From Giardia muris (taxonomy: Eukaryota > Fornicata > Diplomonadida > Hexamitidae): a DNA stretch of 64,000 bases. Positions 1-9,743 of this stretch are shown here, piece after piece (the stretch's first letter is position 1; each line of letters opens with the position of its first letter). The translations under genes and the position numbers were made by a program. The notes under the pieces are model-generated. The model was given only the letters and a program-made list of their open reading frames with translations, made no database searches and had not been told where the DNA came from. The DNA lies in contig CM016928.1 in NCBI GenBank assembly GCA_006247105.1, forward strand, positions 1,225,659 through 1,289,658, read 5' to 3'.

Positions 1-2
1 AC

Positions 3-3000
3 TCGGGCCAGATAGTTCAAGATGCTATCCAACGAGCTATTACCCTCAACACGGAGTACGAGCTGATGGCCGTCTTCTACTTTGCAAGCCACCAGGCGGC
101 GGGCGTCCGGCAGAGCGTTCTTTCCAGACTTCCTCCGGCATTTCTGGACCGGATGGCGGCGCGGACAAGTCGAGGGACGATGGACCCGGCGCTCCTCGTC
201 TCTCAACAGATGCTCCACCCGGACCAGCTCCATCTTCTTTTGGCGATGGGGCCTGCTCTATCGGCAGACCCATTGCTTGCCAGACACTTTTTTGCACAGG
301 CACCAACGTTCTGGAAGAGCGCGCGCCTTGGACAGTTATTATTCTCCATCTTCACGCAAGGGCAACGTGTTGGAGGGATGACGGCTGCACAGATCGCCCA
401 CCACCTCCATTTTCCTCCCGAGAAAGTACAACAGTACGAACGGCTCTCTGGAGCGTACCCGGTGCTCACCTGGAACGCGACGAACCTATTCGTCGGGATC
501 AATCACGCAAATATAGAGATCTTTTGGCCGGATCTGGTGGCAGGGCTCTACAATGCCAATGTGCAGCTGACACCCTTCGATCTCGTCGGAACGTTGCTTG
601 ACGCCTATGCTGGGTACGTTCTCGCATCGAATCCGACCCTATGCCTTTGTGCTGAATGCCACGCAGAATTCCGGGCGACTAATCGATCGGATCTTTTCGA
701 GATTATCGTCTCAGATACGGAAATGACCCATCCTCGGCTTCGGGTTTCATTGATCACCGGGCTCGTCCTCTATCTTCAACGGACGGCCCAGACGTTTGCT
801 GACAAGGTACTAACAACGCTCCGTGATTTGAATGGACGGAGCTGGTCTGCGATGACGCCTCCAGAGGCTATTCCTCAACAGCTCAATGCGGCCTTTTATG
901 CCTGCCGTCGAGCCTTCTTCTTCCTAAGTCCCTTCAACGGGCCATGCGTCGAGGGCGTTGATGGGACGAATCTGGACCGTTGTCCTTTTCTTCAGGCCCT
1001 TGACGGACTTACAGGGTTCTTCACTCGGGGAGGCTTTCCATGCAAGTGTGCACGGACCCCACTACGGGAGAATATGACGGAGGCTCTTAGCGAGCTCGAC
1101 GCCATCTTCGCTCCTACTAGTCTGACCGCCGCCGCAAACCCCGATGCGCTCATCTGGAGGTCTAGAAGCATTGTTCGGAAGATTTTTCTCCTTTATCCTT
1201 GGACTGATCTCTCGTCCCGCGCCATCCTGGATATGTTGCTTGGGCTTACAAGAGCGACGAGTCGGGAACAGCCTGCGATGCATATCTTTCGGGGCGTATA
1301 CCGCGATCCTGTCACCCGCTGCCAGGAGCAGCTTCTCCTTACCCTCGCATATACCGACCTTACCATACTCCCAGTCCTCTTACCTGATAGCAAGCGTCCC
1401 AAGGTCATCCATCGGAACATGATCGCACGCTGTCGTCAGATCGTCACTCCACAGGATATCATCGCAAAGGCATGCCTCCGTGCATATGCAGCGACGCTAC
1501 TTCAACGGTTTGTCCCGAAACACCCGAAGCAAGCCATTCCTCAGGCGTTACTTGCGCGCCTGGCAGCAGTCAACTCGGAGCTGCTCCTGTGTACATGTTC
1601 CCTTGTCTGTCGTCTAGCACCAAACTTTAGTGGGAAGGTCGTCGACTTTTGTAACGACTTTCAGCTGACGCAAGAGTTCATCACGTCCTGGGCGAACTTT
1701 GAGTGTGCCTGTGAGGGGGCGATAATCTCGAGTGGCCGTGGGCATTGTAATCTAAGCTTATGGCTCACCTCGATGGTCAACAAGCATGGACGGGTCTTCA
1801 TGGAATGTCTTCTTAGCTTCCTCATTAAGAAGCTCCTTCGCCTCATTAAGGATACGCACCCGCCTCCAGGAACTAGCGGTTCCGATGACATAGGGAACCT
1901 TCTTTTGCCCCAGCAATGGGAGCTCTGTGATGATTTCGTTCGGCCGTATTCGGAGACTCTCAAACGCCGGGAGCAGGCCAATCCGCCACCCATTACCCCT
2001 GGAGTCTTTTATCTCCACTTGGAGACATACATGTCGGCGCAGTACCCCTTCGGTTACAGTGAAATCCTGATGCGCGCGATCCCTGATACGCTGCCAGCCA
2101 TCTATAACGCGTGCACGGCCTCGGAATATCCCTGTGGAACCTCTGACGCCATGCCGAGTGAGGCGATGCTTGTTACCTTCTTCAAGATGTTACGAGCATA
2201 CTGGCCGTATTTTGCGGCCGCATATCCGGATGACCAGTACCTTCAGGAACTCATCGGGACAGTTCTACGTCTCTTACGAGCAGCAGTCCCTCAATGCCTA
2301 GCTGTTGACGAGAACGAACTTGGACTTTATACTTCAGAGCCTGGGGCCGAGGCCGGGCTAGAACCGGCTCGTGCCGCCGCTCAGGGCCTCTTCCAAGGCA
2401 CAATTAGTCCGGCGGGCTATTACGAAATGGTGGAGGCACGCACTTGCGATCCAGATCCTGGGACTCAGCATACCAACTGCTGTATGGTATACTTCCTCAT
2501 TCAGGCCCTTCGTGTCGATACAGGACTCTACGAGCGCCTTCAGCTCGAGGCCCCAAGCATGGAGCAACGTGCCAGTATGGCCCAGGTCTCGGCCGCAACG
2601 CTCGGAGCTTTGGTGGCTTCGGGGCAAGTCCGAGATGTCTTCCTTCCGATGACGTACACTGCGATTCTCGAGCTCTTGAACTCCTCCGAATCATGGAAGC
2701 ACGATGCTTTCTGGTGCTTTGCGCGGTACATCTCGCATGATGATGCGGCTGCCAGTCCGCCCTGTCGGAACTGTTTGTCAGAACGCCCTTCTTTCTGTGC
2801 ACATGTCCTCATGACCCCATACTTCCGAGGCCTCTCCGCGGATGATATTGCAGCCCTTCCACCCGAGCGAGCGGAGATCTATGCTGGACTTAAGCACGAG
2901 AACCTAATGCTTGTCGACGAGGTTCCGATGCGAGTTCGACTAAGAGAAGCACAATTGGTGGACCGAACGCTCTGCTACGACTTAGGGAAACTAGCCAATC

Positions 3001-6000
3001 AATATAGACGGACGGAGGTTGCTACCGATGGTTTGTCTCCGGTCATCCCAACGGGTTTGCCGACTGGCTACTCGCCGCAACCACGTAGTCCTTTAACCAC
3101 CACTCATCTTACTCGGCAAGGAATGCTCGATGTCCCAGCCCAAATCCTTGCCAGGATGCCCTCGGACTTCCAACAGGCTTATAAGGACCTTCATACTGCC
3201 GAGGCGAGCTTTGACGAGCGCGCCCTTGGATTTTTCGAACAGCTCTTGGCAAGTAGATCCTTCTCGCCTCAGCGTCCCGATGCCCTCATCGAGCAAATCA
3301 AGACCCATCTTCCTCAGAAGCTCCAAGCTCTCGTCATTGCCATGGTGTCGACCATCCTCTTCGCCGGAAACCTCCCTTCGAGCGATGCCGCCGCTATCGC
3401 CACGATCCATGATCGTGTCTACGCCTCTCTTCAGGACCATGGCGTTCAGGAGCGTTACGATCGCATGCTCCTCATCTATTCGCTCACCGCACTCCTGACG
3501 CTTCTGAACCCGGTCAGCGAGGTCGTCCGCACGGGCCCTCCGGCGCGGGTCGTCGAGTGTTGCAAGGCAGTGGGGCACTGGCTTGGGATCTGCGTCTTCC
3601 AGGGTGGACGTCTCATTACGCACGAGAACCTTAATTTTATCACCCTGATAGATTTCGCTGCCGAGCAAGGCTCCATTCTTGGGCTCACATACTTCCTCTG
3701 CGCGTTTATGTCGCACAGCTATACGACTCTATCCGTGATCCCTCCAACATCCGGTTACGTCCTCGTCCCGATTAGCTACCTTCACCGCGTCCTTGAGGAA
3801 ATTCAACGGGGTGAGATCGCGTGCCAATGCCCCATGGAGCATGTCAGTGAGTGCTTTACAGTCCTCACAAGCTTCCAGAGCGAGGCTTATACCTTTTCCG
3901 ACGATCCGGGGAAAATAGGGACTGCCGCCTGCGTGGCGCGAGTTCCAGCTCTTCAAGGCCTCTTCTCTCCAGTTGAGACGATGGACCCCATCGTGCTAGA
4001 GTCGGGTAGGGTCATTGACCAGGCACTACGGCCCCCACCATTCGATTTCATTGATCCTCGTGCTACTGCTCGCCAGCGTGCTCTTGATGAAGGAAAGGAT
4101 CCCCTGCCTCTTTCCCTCTCTGGCGCCGTCGATCTGGCCGACCTTGGACGACGGACAACCTATCGAATCCCTGATGAGCTTCTCTCATCCGAGTTCTGCC
4201 GGGGCATCCTAATGACAGTCCATGGGAATCGTGCGTGCCACAAGACCCCCATTCCCTTCCTCTTGGCGTTTCTCGCGGCGAATCCATCTGTTGTTGATGC
4301 CCTCCGTCGTGCTGCTTATATAGCTCATGGCCTTCCTGAGATCGAGGAAGCGCGGCAACGTGCGACGACACACGCTCAGGCGACCGTGAAGGCCTTGGTC
4401 CAGAACTCCATCTGCAAGGATGGTGACGGCTCTGTCTCGAGTAAGGACGTTCAGGATCTCATCAGCATTGCGGTCCGCTCCGTCTCGTATTCCTTGATCC
4501 GCGCCTCCGTCCATGACGCCGTTTGCGTACGGGTTAGAGCGATCATTGACTCGCGATACGAGTGGGAAGGTGAGACGGATGTGCTCGTTGATGATGTCGT
4601 CATTGGAGCGCTAGTTCAGCTTACTGCCGAGGTTGTTATAGAACGGATCCGGCTCGAGCTCAAGACGCGAATCCACTTGCTTGTCATGCACATGAAGCAG
4701 ACTCAACAGCTCAAGTTCACTCCCGGGGCCAATTCCTTTGGCGATGAGCAGTCCTGTGGGGAGAGCTTCATCAGCGAACTCTCTGGGAGCACGAGTGTGC
4801 CATTATTGGCACCTGCGGATGGCCAAGGGGAAAGTCCGGCTCTCGAGGTCGCGTCAGCATGTTGGAAGATTTTTTCTGAGGCTCCTTTCCCTTACGAGCC
4901 TGGAGCGTGTACGCTGGCGAGTGCAGAGTGTACGGCCCAGCACGCCATTGGGCATTTGTATCCGTTTGTCAATATTCGGGACACGATCTTTTCGGCCCCC
5001 TATGGAATACCGGCACTTCCAACCGACCAGCCTACAGCTTCTCAACGAGATGGGATGTTTTTTAAGGCTGAGGCCGATACCGTCTTCAAGCGCCTCTTTG
5101 GCGTGAAACTTGCCTTTACGGCAGGACAAGGACGTCGATCGCATGCCTCTCGTAGTGGTTTCGTCAATTTGTTAACAGCGGCGCACCTGTATGCGTTGTA
5201 TCTCGCGAGTACTCTCCCAGCTTTACCGCACGCAGATCCACAGCCTGTACGGGACGCTCTCGTCTCTCTTTATACCCAGGTCGCCTCGGTCTTCATTGCA
5301 GTCAATAGTCAGGTCAGTCTTCTTGAGAGTCTTGACGGAGGAGCTCCAATGCCCCGTGATAGGCTTAACAGTACCATTGAGAACATCTTCTCAACGCTGC
5401 GCATGGGGATCCAGAGGCTAGCGGCCTCGGAGCATGGGGCGTTGGTCGATATCCACAGCCTTCAGGTTAATCATTACGTCCTCGGCTCGATCCATGCAAT
5501 CCGTGCGGCCATGGGAGCCTTCGGATTGACAGCTCCGGTGGCGGAACGTAACACCTTGCCGGATACTGTTCTTACTCTTGGAGACTGGCTTTTGGAGCAT
5601 GTAACCATTGACGGGGCGGTTAGTCTTCTCCCGGGCGTGGAACCTCTTCAGGCCATGAAGGATAGGATTCTGGACATCCCAACCCTCGGGATTGAGGCGG
5701 TGGAGCCGTGCTGCGCCGTTCTTGACCAACTCCTGGCGAAGTTCATGGAGACGTGCTCTGTCGTCGTGCAGAAGCATAACGAGACCGGTATTAGTGTTTC
5801 CATTAGCGCGGACAAGCCTTCTGACCTCACCCTTATCCGAGGGAAGCTTATGGCTAATATTTCCGAGAAGCAGACCGGGCTGGCAGGGCAGATGAAGATT
5901 GGAGATGCGGCGAAGCTCGAACTTGTTCGACCCCTCGTCCAATATGATGAGCATACCTCTCTCGCGTGTTTCGGAATGTCTCGGTCCATTCCCTTCGCCA

Positions 6001-8825
6001 TTTATAGCGTCCTTCTTCGCCTGGCACATGACCTTGGGAACACGATCCTTGAGGCCCGTTTGCGCCTATTAGCGCAGTACCGATTTATCCTCGTGTTGAC
6101 TCACGCCATTCTATGGGAGCTGGCCTGTTCCAACGTATCTGTTGGTGGGTTTTGGCTCTCGGATCTCGTGGCGGAGGCTGGGATTGAGCTTGTGCGATGC
6201 AGGATTCTGACTCCACAAGGATTGGTCTCACTTATCCAAGGGACCATTGAGCATGTCAGTGGTGCCTTGAACGCATGGATTTTGAGTTCGATCGAGCGAA
6301 ATGGTGTCCTTACGGGATCGGAACAGAACACGCTAAGTGGAAAGCTTTCTTCTGAAGGCGGGGTCTTCTTAGTGACTCGGTGTCAAGGAGTGATGGACGC
6401 CTTTGCAAAGATTCTTCTCACCCTATGTTATCAGAATCGGTTCACGTACGCACCTCCACCCTGCACGCTCGAGGAGCTTGGAGAACTCTACGGGATTGTC
6501 GCCGAAGGATACGTGAATATACTCGAGACGGTAGCCTTCTTCAAGACGGCTCTGCCTCCGATAACGATTCTAACACAGACGGAAGTTCCGGGCTATGTCG
6601 AACGGCTCATCAACGTTTCGGGGACGTACACGGCAAGGACGCAAAGCCTCATGAGTGAGTATCGTACCTATTATCGACATCTATTTATGGGACCGTTCAA
6701 CATTCTTTGTGCTTATGGGTTCCATCCGGATCACTCAGGCTTCATCGCCTCCTTCCTCTCTCCAAGCAAGGATGGCTGTGGAATGGATAAGCATACGAAC
6801 CAGCTCTTAGCGGCAATAGAGGCGTGGTATGGACGACTTTCCGAGACGGTCAACCTTGCATTAACGGATCGTCCATTGCCAACGTCATACTTGGCTGGCA
6901 AGCTTGGGACCGCATTCATTCTTGAGGTGCTTCCAACGTTCTCGGACTTGATGCCATTCCAGGACCGTGCAGGGGTCGTCAGCGCATTCCTGTTCGACCT
7001 CAACGCGATTGGCTTCTTCTTCGGCGGGAAGCTTGCAAATCTCATCTTTGATGCGATCATGTTTAAGTTTCTTTACCGATCGGCCTCGACTTCTCTGACC
7101 CAGCTCGGCAATGGGCTGGGGAGCTTAGCCTACTACATGGTTCTCGGAGCATCGGAGTTACACTTTACGATCTCCTTCACCAAGTCCGGGCTTCTAGGAC
7201 GTTTCATGTCGCGTTTGCTCCGCTTCGCCACCTTCCTTGTCAGCTTGAAGTATGGGACTCGTGACAAGATGCATGTCTTCCGGACGAGTCGGAACGTTGA
7301 TCTTCTTGAGGCGGAACTGAGGCGGGAGTTTGGGCCGTTGGATCAGATCGAGTTCCTATGTGACTCGGCGAATATAATCCTATTTCGCTCATTGGTCGTC
7401 CTTTTCGATGGGCTCTTCGACCCTTCATCGCCTTTGGTTGTCTTCCGACAAGACTTCGTCCAAGTCGCGGCTCACTATCTCCATTACATCTCCCCTGAAG
7501 TCTCTCCGGTGTTTGCCACTCTTTTCCATGCGTTGGTGACGAACTCGTCGTTCTTACGGGCTGCACTCGATGATGCCCCAATTAGCAGCCTTTGCTTTGC
7601 TCGCCATACGCTTGATACTGCTCTGGCATACCATGGGACGAATATTCGGCAATTTATCGTCTCGGCTGAAGGGCTAGTAAGCTCAGAACGGGAACAAGGG
7701 ATCATGGACTGTCTTGCGGATGTTCAGCGAAGGCTTGGGATCTTGACGTCTGGAAGGGCGATGCACGTCATCAATGACAACACCCTTTCCTCGATGATAT
7801 TGAGGTCGCCGTTGATGTGCTTCCATGGAACTGGGAAGGACCCACTCCAATACAACATTGTAGCGCGTCCTTTGGAGGGTTTACTATTGCATCCCTCATG
7901 GAGCCGTTATGCCGAACTGGTGCATGTTCTTCTGAGGTTCGATTGGGTTGCTCAAGAGGGTTCGCGGCAGGCGAATGGGGTTCCAGCCGTTTACGGGCAA
8001 TTCCATAAGTGCTTCCTACGTTTTGTTGAGCTCTTGGGGTATGATTACCCACTATTCCTTGCCGCGTATCGATTACAGTTCTTGGCGGCGATGGATCGGC
8101 ATGGGTATCCGCGTAGTCGATGTATTATTATGTCTGCCGCCCCGCCAAGTGCACGTCCCGCTCCGAGCACGACCGACATCACGATTATTAAGCATCTTCC
8201 CGAGATTTCGTATGTCCCTTATGTTGCTGGCTTCCATAAGGGGTTGGATACCCTGGAGGAGGAAGATGTAACGGTCTTCGATACCCTACAGATTCCAAAC
8301 GCGATGATCGACGCACTGTGTGGGACTGGTGCTCTCATGCTCATTAACCAGCTTCGTAATCTAAGCCATCAAGGCGGGCATAATATTGAGACCGAGGCCG
8401 TATGCGTTTTGATGGAGAAGCTTATTGCTTGTTACCAGACACATGCTCAAAAGAGTGGGGTACCAAACACGTCCTTCATCTATGGGTATGCTCATTATCT
8501 TTGTACTGAGCTCATAGGAAGCATCTTACATCAGCATCATGCCTTCCAGAAGCCCGAGAGGATCATTGGGTATCAACTCTTGCGACGAATCCTTGGGAAG
8601 TTGAGTAGTAATGACCAATACGTCCTTCTAAACGCCCTTCTGGCACATGCCGGACAACCGAGCCGTGATGCGTATCTCTTCGCGACCACCCTCGATTACT
8701 TGGCCCAGGACTTGGCCATCAGAAAGGTTATTCGGAACATCTTCGACGAGTTAAGCCCACCACTCCTTCCTTGGACCATACGAGCGATTCGTGACTCTCC
8801 TAGCTTCACTCAACGCACGGATTGA
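3..8825 (+). CDS. NOT1: NOT1 (CCR4-NOT complex scaffold), 5'-partial
   Basis: The very long alpha-helical frame is open from the window edge through the first ATG at 66 to TGA at 8823-8825, so the true start may lie upstream. Family known: NOT1 is the cytoplasmic scaffold that holds the CAF1/CCR4 deadenylases and the NOT2/NOT3 module for mRNA poly(A) shortening. Seen: the last ~400 residues (about 7590-8820) resemble the NOT1 C-terminal homology domain. There is a helical segment with FHKCFLRFVELLGYDYPLFL, an 'IDALCGTGALMLINQLRNL' helix, a 'SSNDQYVLLNALLAH' helix, and a final stretch with LPWTIRAIRDSPSF, where the family has a proline-tryptophan followed by a hydrophobic helix and a 'NPxF'-like end. 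At 2919+ residues it exceeds animal CNOT1, but the HEAT-like composition fits. I could not delimit the MIF4G or CAF40-binding regions. It ends 48 bp from the convergent next gene. Confidence 0.75.
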   Translation, partial: SGQIVQDAIQRAITLNTEYELMAVFYFASHQAAGVRQSVLSRLPPAFLDRMAARTSRGTMDPALLVSQQMLHPDQLHLLLAMGPALSADPLLARHFFAQAPTFWKSARLGQLLFSIFTQGQRVGGMTAAQIAHHLHFPPEKVQQYERLSGAYPVLTWNATNLFVGINHANIEIFWPDLVAGLYNANVQLTPFDLVGTLLDAYAGYVLASNPTLCLCAECHAEFRATNRSDLFEIIVSDTEMTHPRLRVSLITGLVLYLQRTAQTFADKVLTTLRDLNGRSWSAMTPPEAIPQQLNAAFYACRRAFFFLSPFNGPCVEGVDGTNLDRCPFLQALDGLTGFFTRGGFPCKCARTPLRENMTEALSELDAIFAPTSLTAAANPDALIWRSRSIVRKIFLLYPWTDLSSRAILDMLLGLTRATSREQPAMHIFRGVYRDPVTRCQEQLLLTLAYTDLTILPVLLPDSKRPKVIHRNMIARCRQIVTPQDIIAKACLRAYAATLLQRFVPKHPKQAIPQALLARLAAVNSELLLCTCSLVCRLAPNFSGKVVDFCNDFQLTQEFITSWANFECACEGAIISSGRGHCNLSLWLTSMVNKHGRVFMECLLSFLIKKLLRLIKDTHPPPGTSGSDDIGNLLLPQQWELCDDFVRPYSETLKRREQANPPPITPGVFYLHLETYMSAQYPFGYSEILMRAIPDTLPAIYNACTASEYPCGTSDAMPSEAMLVTFFKMLRAYWPYFAAAYPDDQYLQELIGTVLRLLRAAVPQCLAVDENELGLYTSEPGAEAGLEPARAAAQGLFQGTISPAGYYEMVEARTCDPDPGTQHTNCCMVYFLIQALRVDTGLYERLQLEAPSMEQRASMAQVSAATLGALVASGQVRDVFLPMTYTAILELLNSSESWKHDAFWCFARYISHDDAAASPPCRNCLSERPSFCAHVLMTPYFRGLSADDIAALPPERAEIYAGLKHENLMLVDEVPMRVRLREAQLVDRTLCYDLGKLANQYRRTEVATDGLSPVIPTGLPTGYSPQPRSPLTTTHLTRQGMLDVPAQILARMPSDFQQAYKDLHTAEASFDERALGFFEQLLASRSFSPQRPDALIEQIKTHLPQKLQALVIAMVSTILFAGNLPSSDAAAIATIHDRVYASLQDHGVQERYDRMLLIYSLTALLTLLNPVSEVVRTGPPARVVECCKAVGHWLGICVFQGGRLITHENLNFITLIDFAAEQGSILGLTYFLCAFMSHSYTTLSVIPPTSGYVLVPISYLHRVLEEIQRGEIACQCPMEHVSECFTVLTSFQSEAYTFSDDPGKIGTAACVARVPALQGLFSPVETMDPIVLESGRVIDQALRPPPFDFIDPRATARQRALDEGKDPLPLSLSGAVDLADLGRRTTYRIPDELLSSEFCRGILMTVHGNRACHKTPIPFLLAFLAANPSVVDALRRAAYIAHGLPEIEEARQRATTHAQATVKALVQNSICKDGDGSVSSKDVQDLISIAVRSVSYSLIRASVHDAVCVRVRAIIDSRYEWEGETDVLVDDVVIGALVQLTAEVVIERIRLELKTRIHLLVMHMKQTQQLKFTPGANSFGDEQSCGESFISELSGSTSVPLLAPADGQGESPALEVASACWKIFSEAPFPYEPGACTLASAECTAQHAIGHLYPFVNIRDTIFSAPYGIPALPTDQPTASQRDGMFFKAEADTVFKRLFGVKLAFTAGQGRRSHASRSGFVNLLTAAHLYALYLASTLPALPHADPQPVRDALVSLYTQVASVFIAVNSQVSLLESLDGGAPMPRDRLNSTIENIFSTLRMGIQRLAASEHGALVDIHSLQVNHYVLGSIHAIRAAMGAFGLTAPVAERNTLPDTVLTLGDWLLEHVTIDGAVSLLPGVEPLQAMKDRILDIPTLGIEAVEPCCAVLDQLLAKFMETCSVVVQKHNETGISVSISADKPSDLTLIRGKLMANISEKQTGLAGQMKIGDAAKLELVRPLVQYDEHTSLACFGMSRSIPFAIYSVLLRLAHDLGNTILEARLRLLAQYRFILVLTHAILWELACSNVSVGGFWLSDLVAEAGIELVRCRILTPQGLVSLIQGTIEHVSGALNAWILSSIERNGVLTGSEQNTLSGKLSSEGGVFLVTRCQGVMDAFAKILLTLCYQNRFTYAPPPCTLEELGELYGIVAEGYVNILETVAFFKTALPPITILTQTEVPGYVERLINVSGTYTARTQSLMSEYRTYYRHLFMGPFNILCAYGFHPDHSGFIASFLSPSKDGCGMDKHTNQLLAAIEAWYGRLSETVNLALTDRPLPTSYLAGKLGTAFILEVLPTFSDLMPFQDRAGVVSAFLFDLNAIGFFFGGKLANLIFDAIMFKFLYRSASTSLTQLGNGLGSLAYYMVLGASELHFTISFTKSGLLGRFMSRLLRFATFLVSLKYGTRDKMHVFRTSRNVDLLEAELRREFGPLDQIEFLCDSANIILFRSLVVLFDGLFDPSSPLVVFRQDFVQVAAHYLHYISPEVSPVFATLFHALVTNSSFLRAALDDAPISSLCFARHTLDTALAYHGTNIRQFIVSAEGLVSSEREQGIMDCLADVQRRLGILTSGRAMHVINDNTLSSMILRSPLMCFHGTGKDPLQYNIVARPLEGLLLHPSWSRYAELVHVLLRFDWVAQEGSRQANGVPAVYGQFHKCFLRFVELLGYDYPLFLAAYRLQFLAAMDRHGYPRSRCIIMSAAPPSARPAPSTTDITIIKHLPEISYVPYVAGFHKGLDTLEEEDVTVFDTLQIPNAMIDALCGTGALMLINQLRNLSHQGGHNIETEAVCVLMEKLIACYQTHAQKSGVPNTSFIYGYAHYLCTELIGSILHQHHAFQKPERIIGYQLLRRILGKLSSNDQYVLLNALLAHAGQPSRDAYLFATTLDYLAQDLAIRKVIRNIFDELSPPLLPWTIRAIRDSPSFTQRTD

Positions 8826-8873
8826 AGGAGAGGACCGGAGATATGGCCCTCTCCGATCCCTTTGAACTCGGTT

Positions 8874-9206
8874 TTACTTCCTTTCGTCCGAGGGGGAGGG
8901 CATCGTATGTCGGGAACGATGTATTCTCTTGACACAGCTACGGCACTCATATTGGTCGCCAACCTTCTCCAGAACAAGGTTTGGAGGCTGAAGGCTTGGT
9001 CGGACGGCTAACATGAGCTCACGACTTTGAGGAACCTGATTTGGCGCTGATGTGTCTATTCTCGATTGATCTGTTAGGACAATACGCATGGTAGCGTCTG
9101 GATATTCCAGGATTCGGACGTTCCGCAAGACCCCTTGACCACCCTCGGCGGCAAGCGTCCGTGCTTCATCCGGTGACAATTCGAGTAAAAACGGTTCGGT
9201 GCACAT
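8874..9206 (-). CDS. Small conserved-looking protein of unknown function (110 aa)
   Basis: I do not recognise this gene. The chosen start is the ATG at 9206, one base after the TAA of the upstream gene and preceded by the A-rich run AATAAA, typical of Giardia starts. An ATG at 9221 would add five residues and overlap the upstream gene. Any longer reading uses a non-ATG codon. The protein begins MCTEPFLLELSPDEARTLAAEGG and carries a CRSC pair near residues 86-89 followed by a basic KRIHRSRH stretch, which could be half of a metal site or a nucleic-acid-binding tail. No signal peptide or membrane helix is visible. It is co-oriented with, and nearly fused to, the preceding gene, so a joint transcript is plausible. 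Confidence 0.6.
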   Translation of the reverse strand: MCTEPFLLELSPDEARTLAAEGGQGVLRNVRILEYPDATMRIVLTDQSRIDTSAPNQVPQSRELMLAVRPSLQPPNLVLEKVGDQYECRSCVKRIHRSRHTMPSPSDERK

Positions 9207-9207
9207 T

Positions 9208-9642
9208 TTATTCCCTTTCATTATCGTCGTCGATGTAGACGTCCGGGACGAACTTGAAGTCGTGGACGGTGGCAAGTAGCTTCTCGATCTGCTCGAGGTC
9301 AAGCTGGAGCTTCAACTTGGCCTGTTTCCACGCACGCGCGTTTGAGGTCCTATTCTCATGCGTTATCACCCTCAAGGACCCCTCCTTGCCGGAGATGGAG
9401 GTGAGGCTGTTCTGCATCTCCTCGACGAAGCCGTGGCGCACCAGGATGATCCCGGTGGCGTCATCCGTGAACTTAAGAGACTTACAAGCGCGAGTCACAA
9501 AATCAATTGTCTGGCCGACGGTGTCTGAATCGACGAGGGGGACAACGACCATGACGTTCTTGGCACCGGGCCTGCCGGAGAGGTTGCGGACGCGCTCGTG
9601 GTTCCTCTCGATGATTCTGGCACGTAACTCCTCGCCGGGCAT
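9208..9642 (-). CDS. Small alpha/beta protein of unknown function (144 aa)
   Basis: I do not recognise this gene. The ATG at 9642 is preceded by a clear A/T-rich initiator (TAATAAAAAG), which supports this start. The sequence alternates hydrophobic strands (NVMVVVPLVDS, TGIILVRHGF) with charged helices and ends in an acidic tail (DDDNERE). A helical segment around residues 100-130 (AWKQAKLKLQLDLEQIEKLLATV) could be coiled coil. There is no signal peptide, membrane segment or cysteine cluster. It sits 99 bp downstream of the TUL1-like gene and one base upstream of the next small gene, all on the minus strand. The coding call rests on frame length, the initiator and tight packing. Confidence 0.65.
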   Translation of the reverse strand: MPGEELRARIIERNHERVRNLSGRPGAKNVMVVVPLVDSDTVGQTIDFVTRACKSLKFTDDATGIILVRHGFVEEMQNSLTSISGKEGSLRVITHENRTSNARAWKQAKLKLQLDLEQIEKLLATVHDFKFVPDVYIDDDNERE

Positions 9643-9711
9643 CTTTTTATTACTCGACCAAAAGAGAAGAGGGAGGAAGAGGAATCAAACTCCTATCGAG
9701 ATGGATGCGCC

Positions 9712-9743
9712 AAGGCGTCAAGGTGTCAAAGCGTCAAGGGGTC
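9712..9743 (+). repeat. Four tandem degenerate octamers (AAGGCGTC-like)
   Basis: Four consecutive 8-bp units read AAGGCGTC, AAGGTGTC, AAAGCGTC and AAGGGGTC. The last overlaps the stop codon (9742-9744) of the minus-strand TUL1-like gene, so on the transcript this is the start of its 3' untranslated region. No function can be assigned. Confidence 0.6.

Noticed and set aside
8874..9302. Longer version of the small gene starting at 9302
   Set aside because: The start would be TTG and overlap the upstream gene by ~95 bp; ATG at 9206 fits the compact layout.
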